From: Sphaerochaeta sp. UBA5849
GTDB lineage: Bacteria > Spirochaetota > Spirochaetia > Sphaerochaetales > Sphaerochaetaceae
DNA length: 43,091 nt
NCBI GenBank assembly: GCA_002432715.1
Contig: DJGJ01000020.1
Span: 1-43,091 of the forward strand
Direction: 5' to 3'
Positions 16,964-24,835 of this stretch are shown in pieces. The notes below the pieces were generated by a model, which worked only from the letters and a program-made list of their open reading frames with translations, was not told the DNA's origin and did not search any database. Every line of letters starts with the position of its first letter. The first letter of the stretch is position 1. The translations under genes were made by a program, and so were the position numbers.

Positions 16964-17857
16964 ATGTACATAAGTGCCAAGGAAGCAGCAAAAAAGTGGG
17001 GTATCTCCGAACGGAGGGTTCGCATTCTCTGTTCCGAGGGAAGGGTCGACGGGGTGCTCAGGACTTCCTGGGCTTGGAATATTCCCTCCGATGCCCCAAA
17101 ACCCGGCGACGGCAGGCACCTCAGGCACATGAAGAACCACGACTTGAGAATCGGGGGAATGGATTTCTCCCGGCTTGAGGCGGAAGCTCAAGGCCTCAAA
17201 AAAATTGTCGACCGCCAGCAATTCATTCGTTCCTATCATAGCCTGGTGACCCGGTATGTACTCACTGCTTTTGCAAGCGAGGATATTGTCGTGGATGCCC
17301 GGGACTTGGCTGTGCTGTACAACCGCTGCTTCGTTCCTTCCCTGCCGTTTGAGATCCAACTGCTTGCACTCAATGCCCGGTCGATTCTGGTGCGAATGCT
17401 GTATCAGTACGGCTTGGGTCCGGTTGAAGGCAAAAGCCGGCCTCAGATGTGTGAGCAGCGACTGAAAGAGCTGTACCAGATGATGTGCCAAGGGATTGAG
17501 GATGAGGGTCCGGTCGCCTATCTTGATGCAGACAAGGGCCAACAGATGGAAACCCTCTTTGTCCAATACGACCGCGATTGGGCCCATCTGCATCCGGTTG
17601 TACGCTCGCTCTTCCTCTATGGCGAGTTGCTGAGGATCAAGCCGTTCGGTCGATTCGACGCTCTGCTCTCCGCCCTGGCTTTCGCCCAGGAGTTGATCAG
17701 CTCGGGCTTCCCTCCAAGTCTCTTCGATGCCGCTCATGTGGATGAGTTCAAGGCTGCCATGATTCTGACCAGAAGCCGTGGCAACTACCAGAATGCACTG
17801 AGGATGCTCGAACAGATGCTCGTATTTGAGTGCTCAAAACTTGGGAGCAGGGAGTAA
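16964..17857 (+). CDS. HTH protein with degenerate Fic-like domain
   Basis: A 297-residue protein. Residues 1-50 are a MerR/excisionase-like helix-turn-helix (ISAKEAAKKWGISERRVRIL...WNIPSDAPKP) of the kind that often precedes Fic domains. Residues 80-290 follow the helical pattern of a Fic protein: a conserved LHPVVRSLFLYGELLRI, then an LL-rich helix, SSGFPPSLF, and a closing YQNALRMLEQML. However, the catalytic loop HPFxDGNGR is replaced by KPF-GR (226-230): the His is Lys and the x-Asp-Gly-Asn is missing. AMP transfer is therefore not expected; a DNA- or protein-binding role is inference. The ATG at 16964 follows GAGGTG and gives the standard start (MYISAK). It ends 5 nt before the deacylase gene, so the two are probably co-transcribed. 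Family assignment is by eye. Confidence 0.72.
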   Translation: MYISAKEAAKKWGISERRVRILCSEGRVDGVLRTSWAWNIPSDAPKPGDGRHLRHMKNHDLRIGGMDFSRLEAEAQGLKKIVDRQQFIRSYHSLVTRYVLTAFASEDIVVDARDLAVLYNRCFVPSLPFEIQLLALNARSILVRMLYQYGLGPVEGKSRPQMCEQRLKELYQMMCQGIEDEGPVAYLDADKGQQMETLFVQYDRDWAHLHPVVRSLFLYGELLRIKPFGRFDALLSALAFAQELISSGFPPSLFDAAHVDEFKAAMILTRSRGNYQNALRMLEQMLVFECSKLGSRE

Positions 17858-17862
17858 TCTTG

Positions 17863-19431
17863 ATGGTGGTGTTCTCCAACGCAATAGTGGTCGATGGCAG
17901 TGCATCCGCACCGTTTTGTGCGGATGTGGTGATCGAGGCCGACCGGATTGCTTCCGTACTGCCCCCTTTGAGCATCGACGATGCCTCTTGCATCGATTGC
18001 AGCAACCTGGTGTTGTGCCCCGGGTTTGTAGACATCCATGGTCACAGTGATTTGGAAGTACTCCACAGTCCATCCATGAGACCGAAAATCGGGCAGGGAA
18101 TCACCACCGAGGTCGCCGGAAACTGCGGGATCGGGGTGTTTCCCGCTGAAGCGGGCGACCCCTTTCTTTCTGAACTTACCGGCGATGTCCTGGGGCACTA
18201 CCCCAACGTGGGGTGGCCATCCTTCAGCTCCTACATCACAGCGCTCAAGGAACGGGGAAGCGGTACCAATATGGCCTTCCTGCAGGCACACAGTGCACTG
18301 CGAAGCCATGCCATGGAGGGTAACGCGAACCGGATGGCAACCGATGAGGAAATCCAGCGCATGTGCCTGTACCTTCGGCAGAGCCTCGAGGAGGGGTGCA
18401 TCGGGCTTTCCAGCGGACTGTACTATGCTCCCTGCATCTTTGCAGACACCAAGGAGCTGCTGGCTTTATTGTCGGTGGTGAAGTCTTTTGACCGGCTCTT
18501 TAGCGTACATATGCGCTGTGAGGGCTCGGATATCCTATCCAGTATCGAAGAAGTTCTCGACCTTGCCCGCCAAAGCGGGGTGAAGCTTCAGATCAGCCAC
18601 CTGAAAGTCATCGGGAAGAAGAATCAGAACCTGGTTCCAGCCATGCTTTCCCTGATCGAGGAAGCCCGGGTGGAGGGCGTGGATGTCCAGTTCGACCAAT
18701 ATCCCTACGAGTACGGCTCTACAAGTCTTTTCAGCCTGCTTCCTCCTGCCTATCTCAAACTCAGCAGGTCGGATTTGAAGCAAGCCCTTGGCAGCAAAAC
18801 CGAGAGAAACACCATCAAGACCATGATGGAGGCGGGCAGGGGCTGGGACAGCATCGCATCCCTTTGCGGCTGGGAAGAGATTACGGTGCTGCTGCTGCAA
18901 AGCAATCCCCGCTATGAGGGTTTGACCATGGCCGAGGTTGCTGCAATGCGTAATCAGGATCCATATGAAGCCTTTTTTGACTTGCTTTCCGAGGAACAGG
19001 GATCGGCTTTGATGACCGATGTGACCCAAAGCCAGGACTCGATTAAACGCATTCTCTCCCATCCATTGATGTGCTTTGGAACCGACGCCCTCTATGCCGG
19101 CAGGAAGACCCACCCCAGAAGCCATCAAGCCGCCCTGCATCTGCTTGACCGGTATTGGAAGCAGGAACCGGTTCTCAGCCTCGAGCAGTTGATAGCAAAA
19201 ATGACAAGTTGCGGGGCAAAACGCCTCGGCTTGTCCGACCGCGGTCTGGTCGCCAGGGGCTATAAAGCCGATTTGGTGCTTTTCGATCCAATTGCACTGC
19301 AAGATTGCTCGGATGAGCGTCACCCGGATGCTCCGTCCATCGGGCTTCGTCTGGTTATGGTGAATGGTACGATTGCTTTCCAGGATGGGAAATACACCGA
19401 TAGCACCAGCGGCTCGATTCTGCTCGCTTAG
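17863..19431 (+). CDS. N-acyl-D-amino-acid deacylase (D-aminoacylase) family amidohydrolase
   Basis: A zinc-dependent amidohydrolase, 522 residues, that removes the acyl group from N-acyl-D-amino acids in the cytosol. Signatures in order: composite beta-sandwich start (FSNAIVVDG), metal site VDIHGHSD, the metal-bridging Cys region TTEVAGNCGIG, SGLYYAP, HMRCEG, metal-ligand HLKVIG after LQIS, DQYPY, and the aspartate of CFGTDALY where relatives have SDG. The protein closes with KADLVLFDP and VNGTIAFQDGKY. Acyl and amino-acid preference cannot be read from sequence; dihydroorotase-like or D-glutamate variants remain possible. The ATG at 17863, with GGGAG upstream, is preferred to an in-frame ATG 33 nt earlier inside the previous gene. 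Its 3' end overlaps the convergent amino acid importer operon by 4 nt, hinting at shared substrates. Confidence 0.88.
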   Translation: MVVFSNAIVVDGSASAPFCADVVIEADRIASVLPPLSIDDASCIDCSNLVLCPGFVDIHGHSDLEVLHSPSMRPKIGQGITTEVAGNCGIGVFPAEAGDPFLSELTGDVLGHYPNVGWPSFSSYITALKERGSGTNMAFLQAHSALRSHAMEGNANRMATDEEIQRMCLYLRQSLEEGCIGLSSGLYYAPCIFADTKELLALLSVVKSFDRLFSVHMRCEGSDILSSIEEVLDLARQSGVKLQISHLKVIGKKNQNLVPAMLSLIEEARVEGVDVQFDQYPYEYGSTSLFSLLPPAYLKLSRSDLKQALGSKTERNTIKTMMEAGRGWDSIASLCGWEEITVLLLQSNPRYEGLTMAEVAAMRNQDPYEAFFDLLSEEQGSALMTDVTQSQDSIKRILSHPLMCFGTDALYAGRKTHPRSHQAALHLLDRYWKQEPVLSLEQLIAKMTSCGAKRLGLSDRGLVARGYKADLVLFDPIALQDCSDERHPDAPSIGLRLVMVNGTIAFQDGKYTDSTSGSILLA

Positions 19432-20192
19432 GGTTGCTCGTAGCGATTGAGGAAGCGTTTGGTTCTGGGATTGGTCGGATTATTGAAGAGTATATCCGGA
19501 CTTCCTTCCTCTACAATGAGTCCATCATCCATGAAGATGACGCGGTCCGATATATCCCTGGCAAACGACATCTCGTGGGTGACGACGATCATGGTCATTT
19601 TTTCCTTGGCCAAATCCTTGATGACCTTCAGGATCTCGCCTGTCAGCTCGGGATCGAGGGCACTGGTCGGCTCATCAAAACAGAGAACATCTGGATTGAG
19701 GGCAAGGGCGCGGGCTATGCTCACCCGTTGCTGCTGGCCGCCCGAGAGCTGGCAGGGATAGGCTTTTTCCTTCTCTTCCAACCCCATTTTTGCAAGGAGC
19801 GTACGTGCCGTCCGGGCTGCTTCCTCCTTGCTGCGGCCAAGCACATGCATCTGTGCTTCGGTGATGTTCCTGAGTACGCTCATATGGGGAAAAAGATTGA
19901 AGTTTTGGAAAACCAAGCCGAGATTGAGGCGCACCTCCTTGAGCGTCTGCTTGTCGGCATAGACCACTTTGCCTTCCTCCGATGTGCTGACCATGGTCTT
20001 TGAGCACACTTCAATCTTCCCTCCATCGATGGGTTCCAGCTGGGTGAGACAACGCAGCAAGGTGCTTTTTCCGCTTCCGGAGGGGCCGATGATGGAAAGA
20101 ACCTCTCCTTTGTTGAGCGTGAAGGAGATGCCTTTGAGCACTCCCAGGCCGTCGAACTCTTTCTTCAGGTTTGCAACCGAAATGATTTCCAT
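19428..20192 (-). CDS. polar amino acid ABC transporter ATP-binding protein (GlnQ-like)
   Basis: The 254-residue ATPase of a PAAT-family importer. It has Walker A GPSGSGKST near residue 35, Q-loop LVFQNFNLFPHM, signature LSGGQQQRVSIARAL, Walker B VLCFDEPTSALDP and switch histidine VVTHEM, all intact. The sequence of the Q loop and signature is that of GlnQ/HisP/ArtP proteins. A good AGGAG lies before the start. It is the last gene of a three-gene operon (binding protein, permease, ATPase), 9 nt after the permease. The specific amino acid is unknown. Confidence 0.94.
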   Translation of the reverse strand: MEIISVANLKKEFDGLGVLKGISFTLNKGEVLSIIGPSGSGKSTLLRCLTQLEPIDGGKIEVCSKTMVSTSEEGKVVYADKQTLKEVRLNLGLVFQNFNLFPHMSVLRNITEAQMHVLGRSKEEAARTARTLLAKMGLEEKEKAYPCQLSGGQQQRVSIARALALNPDVLCFDEPTSALDPELTGEILKVIKDLAKEKMTMIVVTHEMSFARDISDRVIFMDDGLIVEEGSPDILFNNPTNPRTKRFLNRYEQP

Positions 20193-20201
20193 GCCGATCT
20201 C

Positions 20202-20837
20202 CTAGTGGTAGTAATTGAGCTTCTTCTCAAGCAGGTCGAAGGAGCGGGAGACGAGTGCATTCATGATGAAGTAGAACACACCTGCTATGAAGATGGGCAT
20301 GGTGGAGAACTGCCTGGCCGCCGCGTTCTGCGCAACCCTGAACAACTCGGCCACTCCGATGGTCTGTGCCAAAGCGGTGTCCTTGACCAAGGTGATCACC
20401 TCGTTTCCCATGGCGGGAATGATTCGTTTTACCACTTGAGGGGCGACGATATGGGTAAATGTATGGGCCTTGGAAAAGCCCAGCACCAGCGACGCCTCGT
20501 ACTGGCCTATCGGGATGGACTGGATGCCCCCCCGGTATATCTCGGCAAAATATGCGGCATAGTTGATGACAAAACCCACGATGACGGCGGTAAAGCGGTC
20601 ATAGGAGGCTCCAAATATATAATAGGGTGCGAAGTATACGAACAACAATTGCAGGATCAGTGGGGTGCCGCGCATGATCATGATGTACATATTGACCATG
20701 TTGGAGATGATTGGATTCTTGGACATCCTTCCTTTTGCAACCAATAATCCCAACGGTAGGGAAAAGAGCAAGGTGAGGATGAATATTTTCAGGCTGGTGA
20801 CGGTTCCCGCCAGCATCTGCAGCAAGAGGTTTCCCAT
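20202..20837 (-). CDS. polar amino acid ABC transporter permease
   Basis: A 211-residue HisM/GlnP-type permease with about five membrane helices. The ATPase-docking EAA loop is clear (IPIGQYEASLVLGFSKAHTFTHIVAPQVVKRIIPAMGNE), and the N-terminal MIMRGTPLILQLLFVYF is the hallmark of this family. It probably works as a homodimer because only one permease gene is present. AGGAG precedes the start. It is separated from the binding-protein gene by about 80 nt that hold a terminator-like hairpin. Confidence 0.94.
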   Translation of the reverse strand: MGNLLLQMLAGTVTSLKIFILTLLFSLPLGLLVAKGRMSKNPIISNMVNMYIMIMRGTPLILQLLFVYFAPYYIFGASYDRFTAVIVGFVINYAAYFAEIYRGGIQSIPIGQYEASLVLGFSKAHTFTHIVAPQVVKRIIPAMGNEVITLVKDTALAQTIGVAELFRVAQNAAARQFSTMPIFIAGVFYFIMNALVSRSFDLLEKKLNYYH

Positions 20838-20866
20838 GCAAGTCTCCTACAAAATGGATAGTTCCC

Positions 20867-20900
20867 TTGAAAAAAAAGAAACGGGGAGCAATGCTCCCCG
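20867..20900 (-). terminator. intra-operon terminator/attenuator after the amino acid binding-protein gene
   Basis: On the minus strand an 8-bp GC-rich stem (CGGGGAGC / GCTCCCCG, 20900-20882) with a 3-nt loop is followed by TTTCTTTTTTTT. It has all the features of a strong intrinsic terminator yet lies inside the operon, 18 nt after the binding-protein stop. It probably makes a short abundant binding-protein mRNA with partial read-through into permease and ATPase. Confidence 0.88.
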
Positions 20901-20917
20901 ACATCATACAGTTTTCC

Positions 20918-21733
20918 TTATTTTCCGACAACGGTGATATCGGAGCCAAACCATTTGGTGGAAATCTCAGCCAGAGTTCCATCCGCCTGCATGGCAAGCA
21001 ACTGCTGCCAGACTGCATCGGCGAGCTTCTGGTCTCCCTTGCGGAATCCAATACCGTAGTCTTCGGGAGCGAGCTCCTCTGATAGGATTCTGAAAGCCTT
21101 GCCGCTGCGCTTGATGTTGTCGTTTGCAACGGTGACGTCGACAACCAAGGCATCAATACCGCCGATCTCAAGATCCATGAGGCCGGTCAGGTTTTCCTTG
21201 AACTCCACAAAATTCTTGATGGATTTCTTGAAATCCGGAGAAGCATCGATGGCGCTGGAGGCCGAAGATCCTGCCTGATAGCCGACGCTCTTTCCACTGA
21301 GGGAAGCAAGGGTGGTGTAGGGACTGTCGTCGCGAACTACGACAACCTGGGCATTGTGGATGTACGGAGGGGTGAAGGTCATAGCCTGCTTGCGCTCTTC
21401 GGTGATGGTGAAGCCGTTCCAGATGCAGTCGATGTTGCCGGTGTTCAGCTCCTGTTCCTTGGCGTTCCAGTCGATCGGCTGGAGCTTCAAGGTGATTCCC
21501 ATGCGCTTGGTCACTTCCTTTGCAAGGTCGACGTCGAAACCGACGATCTCACCTTTCTCATTGCGGAATCCCATCGGGGGGAAGTTGTCGTCAAGGCCCA
21601 TGACCAACAGGCCCTTGCTCATTACCGTATCCAGGGAGTTGTCACCACCGGGAGCTTGTTCCTTGGTGCCGGCGGCAAACAGACTTGCGCCCACCAACAG
21701 CAGGGCCAACAGTACAACAGTGCATCGTTTCAT
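20918..21733 (-). CDS. polar amino acid ABC transporter substrate-binding protein
   Basis: A 271-residue periplasmic binding protein of family 3 (SBP_bac_3). It has a signal peptide (hydrophobic core VVLLALLLVGASLFA) ending before AGTKE, then the typical start LLVMGLDDNFPPMGFRNEKGEIVGFDVDLAKEV, the ligand-site LNTGNIDCIWNGFTITEERKQ, and LSGKSVGYQAGSSASSAID. There is no lipobox cysteine. A GAGGAG site lies upstream. Only the general class (polar or basic amino acids, or related small zwitterions) can be stated. It is the first gene of the importer operon and opposes the deacylase gene. Confidence 0.94.
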   Translation of the reverse strand: MKRCTVVLLALLLVGASLFAAGTKEQAPGGDNSLDTVMSKGLLVMGLDDNFPPMGFRNEKGEIVGFDVDLAKEVTKRMGITLKLQPIDWNAKEQELNTGNIDCIWNGFTITEERKQAMTFTPPYIHNAQVVVVRDDSPYTTLASLSGKSVGYQAGSSASSAIDASPDFKKSIKNFVEFKENLTGLMDLEIGGIDALVVDVTVANDNIKRSGKAFRILSEELAPEDYGIGFRKGDQKLADAVWQQLLAMQADGTLAEISTKWFGSDITVVGK

Positions 21734-21840
21734 TGCTATTTCTCCTCAATTACGAACAAAGCATGCTTTCTTTGGAGAGTTTACCCGTAATAGGAGAAAA
21801 TATCCAGACTTTCTGTATAAATATTCAATAGATGTATATG

Positions 21841-22011
21841 CTAATGGCAAGAATCTGCAAATTTGCACCCTTTGCAGGCACTGTTCTTCTTTGTGCCGCA
21901 CGAGGCGCAGTTCTCCTTCTTGCCCTGTCTATGCAAGGTTCTGATGGCAAATCCAATCAACAGGAGGATGATCAGGGCGACTATGATGTTGGAGATGATG
22001 GGGGTATACAT
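21841..22011 (-). CDS. FeoB-associated Cys-rich membrane protein
   Basis: A 56-residue protein with one N-terminal membrane helix (IISNIIVALIILLLIGFAIRTL) and a short cytosolic tail carrying five cysteines (CASCGTKKNSACKGCKFADSC). This is the pattern of the FeoB-associated Cys-rich (FeoC-like or P12) family found after feoB in many anaerobes. It may bind iron or a cluster or assist FeoB, but its mechanism is not established. An upstream in-frame ATG exists, but the ATG at 22011 has GAGG at 5 nt and begins the expected N-terminus. It starts 7 nt after feoB, so it belongs to the feo operon. Confidence 0.85.
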   Translation of the reverse strand: MYTPIISNIIVALIILLLIGFAIRTLHRQGKKENCASCGTKKNSACKGCKFADSCH

Positions 22012-22018
22012 GGCGGCC

Positions 22019-23980
22019 TCACAGAAGCAAAAGTGTTGCAGAGCGGATGAGCAGTGCTGCAACATAGGCGAATCCGGTTTGCCAGAGGACGGCAAAGAGG
22101 AGCTTTCGTTTGCTGCCCAGTTCCTTGAACATGGCGCTGATGGCTGCAATGCAGGGGGATGAGAGCAGGATGAATGTCATGTAGGAAAGGGCGGTATCGG
22201 GGGTGAAAAAAGAACCAAGAGAAGAAGTTCCTATGGTTACGCTCAAGGTGCTTACAATCGACTCCTTGGCTGCAATACCGGTCAAGAGCGCTACGCTTGC
22301 CTGCCAGAATCCGAAGCCCAACGGTGCGAACAGCGGTGCGATGAGTCTGCCCATGGTGGCTAGCATGCTCAGCTCTGCATCCACAGCCTGCAAGGTGAAG
22401 GAGTAGGATGAGAGCAGATAGATGATGATTGAAGAGAGCAGGATGATCGTTCCAGCTTTTTGTATGAAGCCAAGGGTTCGATCCTTGGTCTGCAGCCAAA
22501 TATTTTTTGCGGCAGGAATCTGGTACCTGGGGAGTTCCAGAATGAAGGCATTGGTTTCCTTGTGCTTGTCCAAGGCACGGGCCAACAGGCCGGTGATTAC
22601 GACAGCAAGAATGCCAAGCAGGTAGATAAGTGGTGCGATAAACCATTTGCCGGGGAAAAAATAGGTGAGCATCAGGGCGAAGACAGGCATCTTGGCTCCG
22701 CAGGGTATGAAGGGAGTGACGATGACCGTCAACTCCCGCTGCTTCTGGTGCTCGATCGTCCTGCTGCTCATGATGGCGGGAACCGAGCATCCGGTACCGA
22801 TGACCAAGGGGATGATCGACTTGCCCGACAGTCCCATGCTGCGCATCAGGCGGTCCATGATAAAGGCGATGCGCGCCATGTAGCCGCAGTCTTCCAGAAT
22901 GGAGAGCAAGAGAAAGAGCACGAAGAGCTGGGGAACAAAGGTCAGTACCGCTCCCACGCCTGCAATGATGCCGTCCACCAGGATGCCTGAGAGCAGCGGG
23001 TGTACCTGCAAGGCATCAGAGAGGACTTGGATGTGGAGCGAGGCAAAAGCAAAGAACGATTCGAGCCAGCTGGTGGTATAGCCTCCCACCAGTCCGATGG
23101 ACAGGTAGAAAACCGCTGCCATGATGGCTATGAACAGGGGAATGGCTCCAAACTTGCTGGTGGCAAGGTTGTCGAAGTTGAACTGCTTTGCCTTCTTGGT
23201 CCGTATTTGGCAGTCCTTTGCGATGTGTTCTGCTACTTTGTACCGCTGGTCGATGATGATGGCTTGTACATCGTCGTCATAGTGCTCGACCAACTCCTTG
23301 CGCGCCTGTTCAATATACGTTTGAAAGGCCTGGGGGGGCTGGGGCATGGACGCGAGGAAGAGTTCATCCGCCTCCAACAGCTTGATGGCCGCCCAACGCA
23401 TCTGCCTTCCCTTGGGAATCTGGTGAAGATAGTCGTCTTTGATGATGGTGGTGATGTAGCGTTCGATGAAGTTGGAGAAGAGCGGCTGCATCGGAAGCCT
23501 TTTTTGATCCAGCGAACGCTCGATTTCCTCCAGCAGGGCTTTGATGCCGGTTCCCTTGCTTGCAGATATCTGTACGACCGGACAGCCGGTCATTTGCGAG
23601 AGCCGCTTTCGGTCGATGCGGATGCCCTCCTTTTCCAGCAGGTCCTCCATGTTCAGGGCAAGCAGAAGAGGTCTTCCCAGTTCGGCAAGCTGGGTGGTCA
23701 GGTAGAGGCTGCGTTCCAGGTTGGTGGCATCGATGACGTCGATGATAAGGTCGGGTTGTTCATCCAGGATATAGCGTCTTGACAGCTTTTCTTCGGGGGA
23801 GTAGGGGGAAAGTGAGTAGATGCCGGGCAGGTCGAGGATTCTGTGTCCGTTGACCATCCCCTCTTTCTTTTCAACGGTGACTCCCGGCCAGTTGCCGACA
23901 TATGCGGTGGTTCCCGTAAGGGTGTTGAAGAGCGTAGTTTTTCCGCAATTCGGGTTTCCAATGAGCGCAATTGTTTGCAT
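22019..23980 (-). CDS. feoB: ferrous iron transport protein B
   Basis: GTP-regulated Fe(II) importer of the cytoplasmic membrane, 653 residues. The N-terminal G domain shows G1 GNPNCGKTT (9-17), a G2 threonine region, G3 LPG (about 53), and G4 NMED near residue 120. A helical linker (GDI region, about 160-270) follows, then two Gate-type membrane blocks with the signatures GTGCSVPAIMSSR and FIPCGAKMPV, which carry the conserved cysteines of the ion path. The start lies 3 nt after feoA with little Shine-Dalgarno sequence of its own, so it is probably translated by coupling. The length is slightly short of E. coli FeoB but normal for anaerobes. Confidence 0.96.
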   Translation of the reverse strand: MQTIALIGNPNCGKTTLFNTLTGTTAYVGNWPGVTVEKKEGMVNGHRILDLPGIYSLSPYSPEEKLSRRYILDEQPDLIIDVIDATNLERSLYLTTQLAELGRPLLLALNMEDLLEKEGIRIDRKRLSQMTGCPVVQISASKGTGIKALLEEIERSLDQKRLPMQPLFSNFIERYITTIIKDDYLHQIPKGRQMRWAAIKLLEADELFLASMPQPPQAFQTYIEQARKELVEHYDDDVQAIIIDQRYKVAEHIAKDCQIRTKKAKQFNFDNLATSKFGAIPLFIAIMAAVFYLSIGLVGGYTTSWLESFFAFASLHIQVLSDALQVHPLLSGILVDGIIAGVGAVLTFVPQLFVLFLLLSILEDCGYMARIAFIMDRLMRSMGLSGKSIIPLVIGTGCSVPAIMSSRTIEHQKQRELTVIVTPFIPCGAKMPVFALMLTYFFPGKWFIAPLIYLLGILAVVITGLLARALDKHKETNAFILELPRYQIPAAKNIWLQTKDRTLGFIQKAGTIILLSSIIIYLLSSYSFTLQAVDAELSMLATMGRLIAPLFAPLGFGFWQASVALLTGIAAKESIVSTLSVTIGTSSLGSFFTPDTALSYMTFILLSSPCIAAISAMFKELGSKRKLLFAVLWQTGFAYVAALLIRSATLLLL

Positions 23981-23983
23981 ACG

Positions 23984-24211
23984 CTATCTTAATTCAATGG
24001 CACGGGCTTCAGCTTTCCTGAGGCATAAATGATATCCACGCAACGAGACTTCCATTGGATCGCCCATGGGTGCCAGTTTGACTACCTCAACGCCAACCCC
24101 TTTTGTGAAGCCCATATCCATAAGTCTTCGCTTGAGCTGCTTCGGTGCGTTGATCGCCTTTACAGCTCCTTTTTGACCTACAGTCAGTTCGTCCATTGTC
24201 ATGTGCATCAT
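23984..24211 (-). CDS. feoA: ferrous iron transport protein A
   Basis: A 75-residue SH3-like cytosolic partner of FeoB. It carries the usual FeoA elements LTVGQKGAVKAI, KRRLMDMGFTKGVGVEVVKLAPMGDPMEV and a C-terminal RKAEARAIEL. GAGGG lies 6 nt before the ATG at 24211; two more in-frame ATGs follow closely, so the start is uncertain by up to three codons. It is first in the feoA-feoB-small Cys protein operon, transcribed away from a DtxR-type regulator. Confidence 0.93.
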   Translation of the reverse strand: MMHMTMDELTVGQKGAVKAINAPKQLKRRLMDMGFTKGVGVEVVKLAPMGDPMEVSLRGYHLCLRKAEARAIELR

Positions 24212-24228
24212 TCTCTTCCCTCATCTAT

Positions 24229-24257
24229 AAGTTAGCTATTACAAACTTTTGTGTCAA
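24229..24257 (-). promoter_or_regulatory. feo promoter with overlapping candidate metalloregulator operator
   Basis: On the minus strand a perfect -35 TTGACA (24257-24252), 17-nt spacer, then -10 TAACTT (24234-24229). An imperfect palindrome AAGTTaG...CaAACTT (24229-24248) covers the -10 box and the end of the spacer, where a repressor would block RNA polymerase. The divergent DtxR/MntR-type gene is the obvious candidate regulator, with Fe(II) as co-repressor (inference). Confidence 0.6.
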
Positions 24258-24275
24258 GGTTTTTTATATCTTCCG

Positions 24276-24304
24276 ATGACAAATCGCTTGAGGCATGATA
24301 CCAT
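24276..24304 (+). promoter_or_regulatory. putative promoter of the DtxR/MntR-type gene
   Basis: ATGACA (24276-24281, 5/6 match), 17-nt spacer, TACCAT (24299-24304, 4/6 match). The predicted start falls at about 24311, the first base of the start codon, so the mRNA may be leaderless. Confidence 0.5.
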
Positions 24305-24310
24305 CAGCAC

Positions 24311-24688
24311 ATGCAGAAATCAGGAGAAGATTATCTGGAAGCGATTTTGGCTCTCAACCAGGAGCATGAGAAAGTGCGGACAACCGATGTCGCCCTGCGC
24401 CTGGGTGTGTCCAAACCGAGTGTGAATCGGGCCATGAAGGTGCTTGCTTCCGAAGGGTATGTGAACCAAGAGACCTATGGTGACATACACCTTACCGAGA
24501 AGGGCAGGCTCAAGGCTTCCCAGGTATACTTCAGGCATAAGACACTCACCAGTTTCCTCAGGGATGTACTGAGAGTGGATGCGGTCATCGCAGAGCAGGA
24601 TGCATGCCTGATCGAGCACGATATCTCCAGTGAAACCATGGAGAAACTTGCCTCGTTCCTCCGCTCCTACCAGGAAACCCAAACCTGA
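24311..24688 (+). CDS. DtxR/MntR-family metal-dependent regulator
   Basis: A 125-residue regulator with an N-terminal winged helix (EDYLEAILALNQEHEKVRTTDVALRLGVSKPSVNRAMKVLASEGYV...LTEKGRLKASQVYFRH) and a dimerisation/metal-binding part with family ligands: E and C/H positions such as EQDACLIEHDIS, which correspond to the core metal site. It lacks the C-terminal SH3-like domain of full-length DtxR, so it is of the short MntR class. It is divergent from feoAB and probably represses it with Fe(II) or Mn(II). No clear Shine-Dalgarno is present, consistent with the leaderless prediction. Confidence 0.9.
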   Translation: MQKSGEDYLEAILALNQEHEKVRTTDVALRLGVSKPSVNRAMKVLASEGYVNQETYGDIHLTEKGRLKASQVYFRHKTLTSFLRDVLRVDAVIAEQDACLIEHDISSETMEKLASFLRSYQETQT

Positions 24689-24835
24689 TTCTTGTATACA
24701 GGTGCTTTGTTTCTGCTCTCTTCTGACCATTCTTGTCCAGCTACTCAAAATCGCATGCATAAACACAAAATCTTTTTCTTGTGGATTTCCCAAAGCCATC
24801 TAGACTGAAAGCAGATAGACTTTAGGAGGTCTCAC

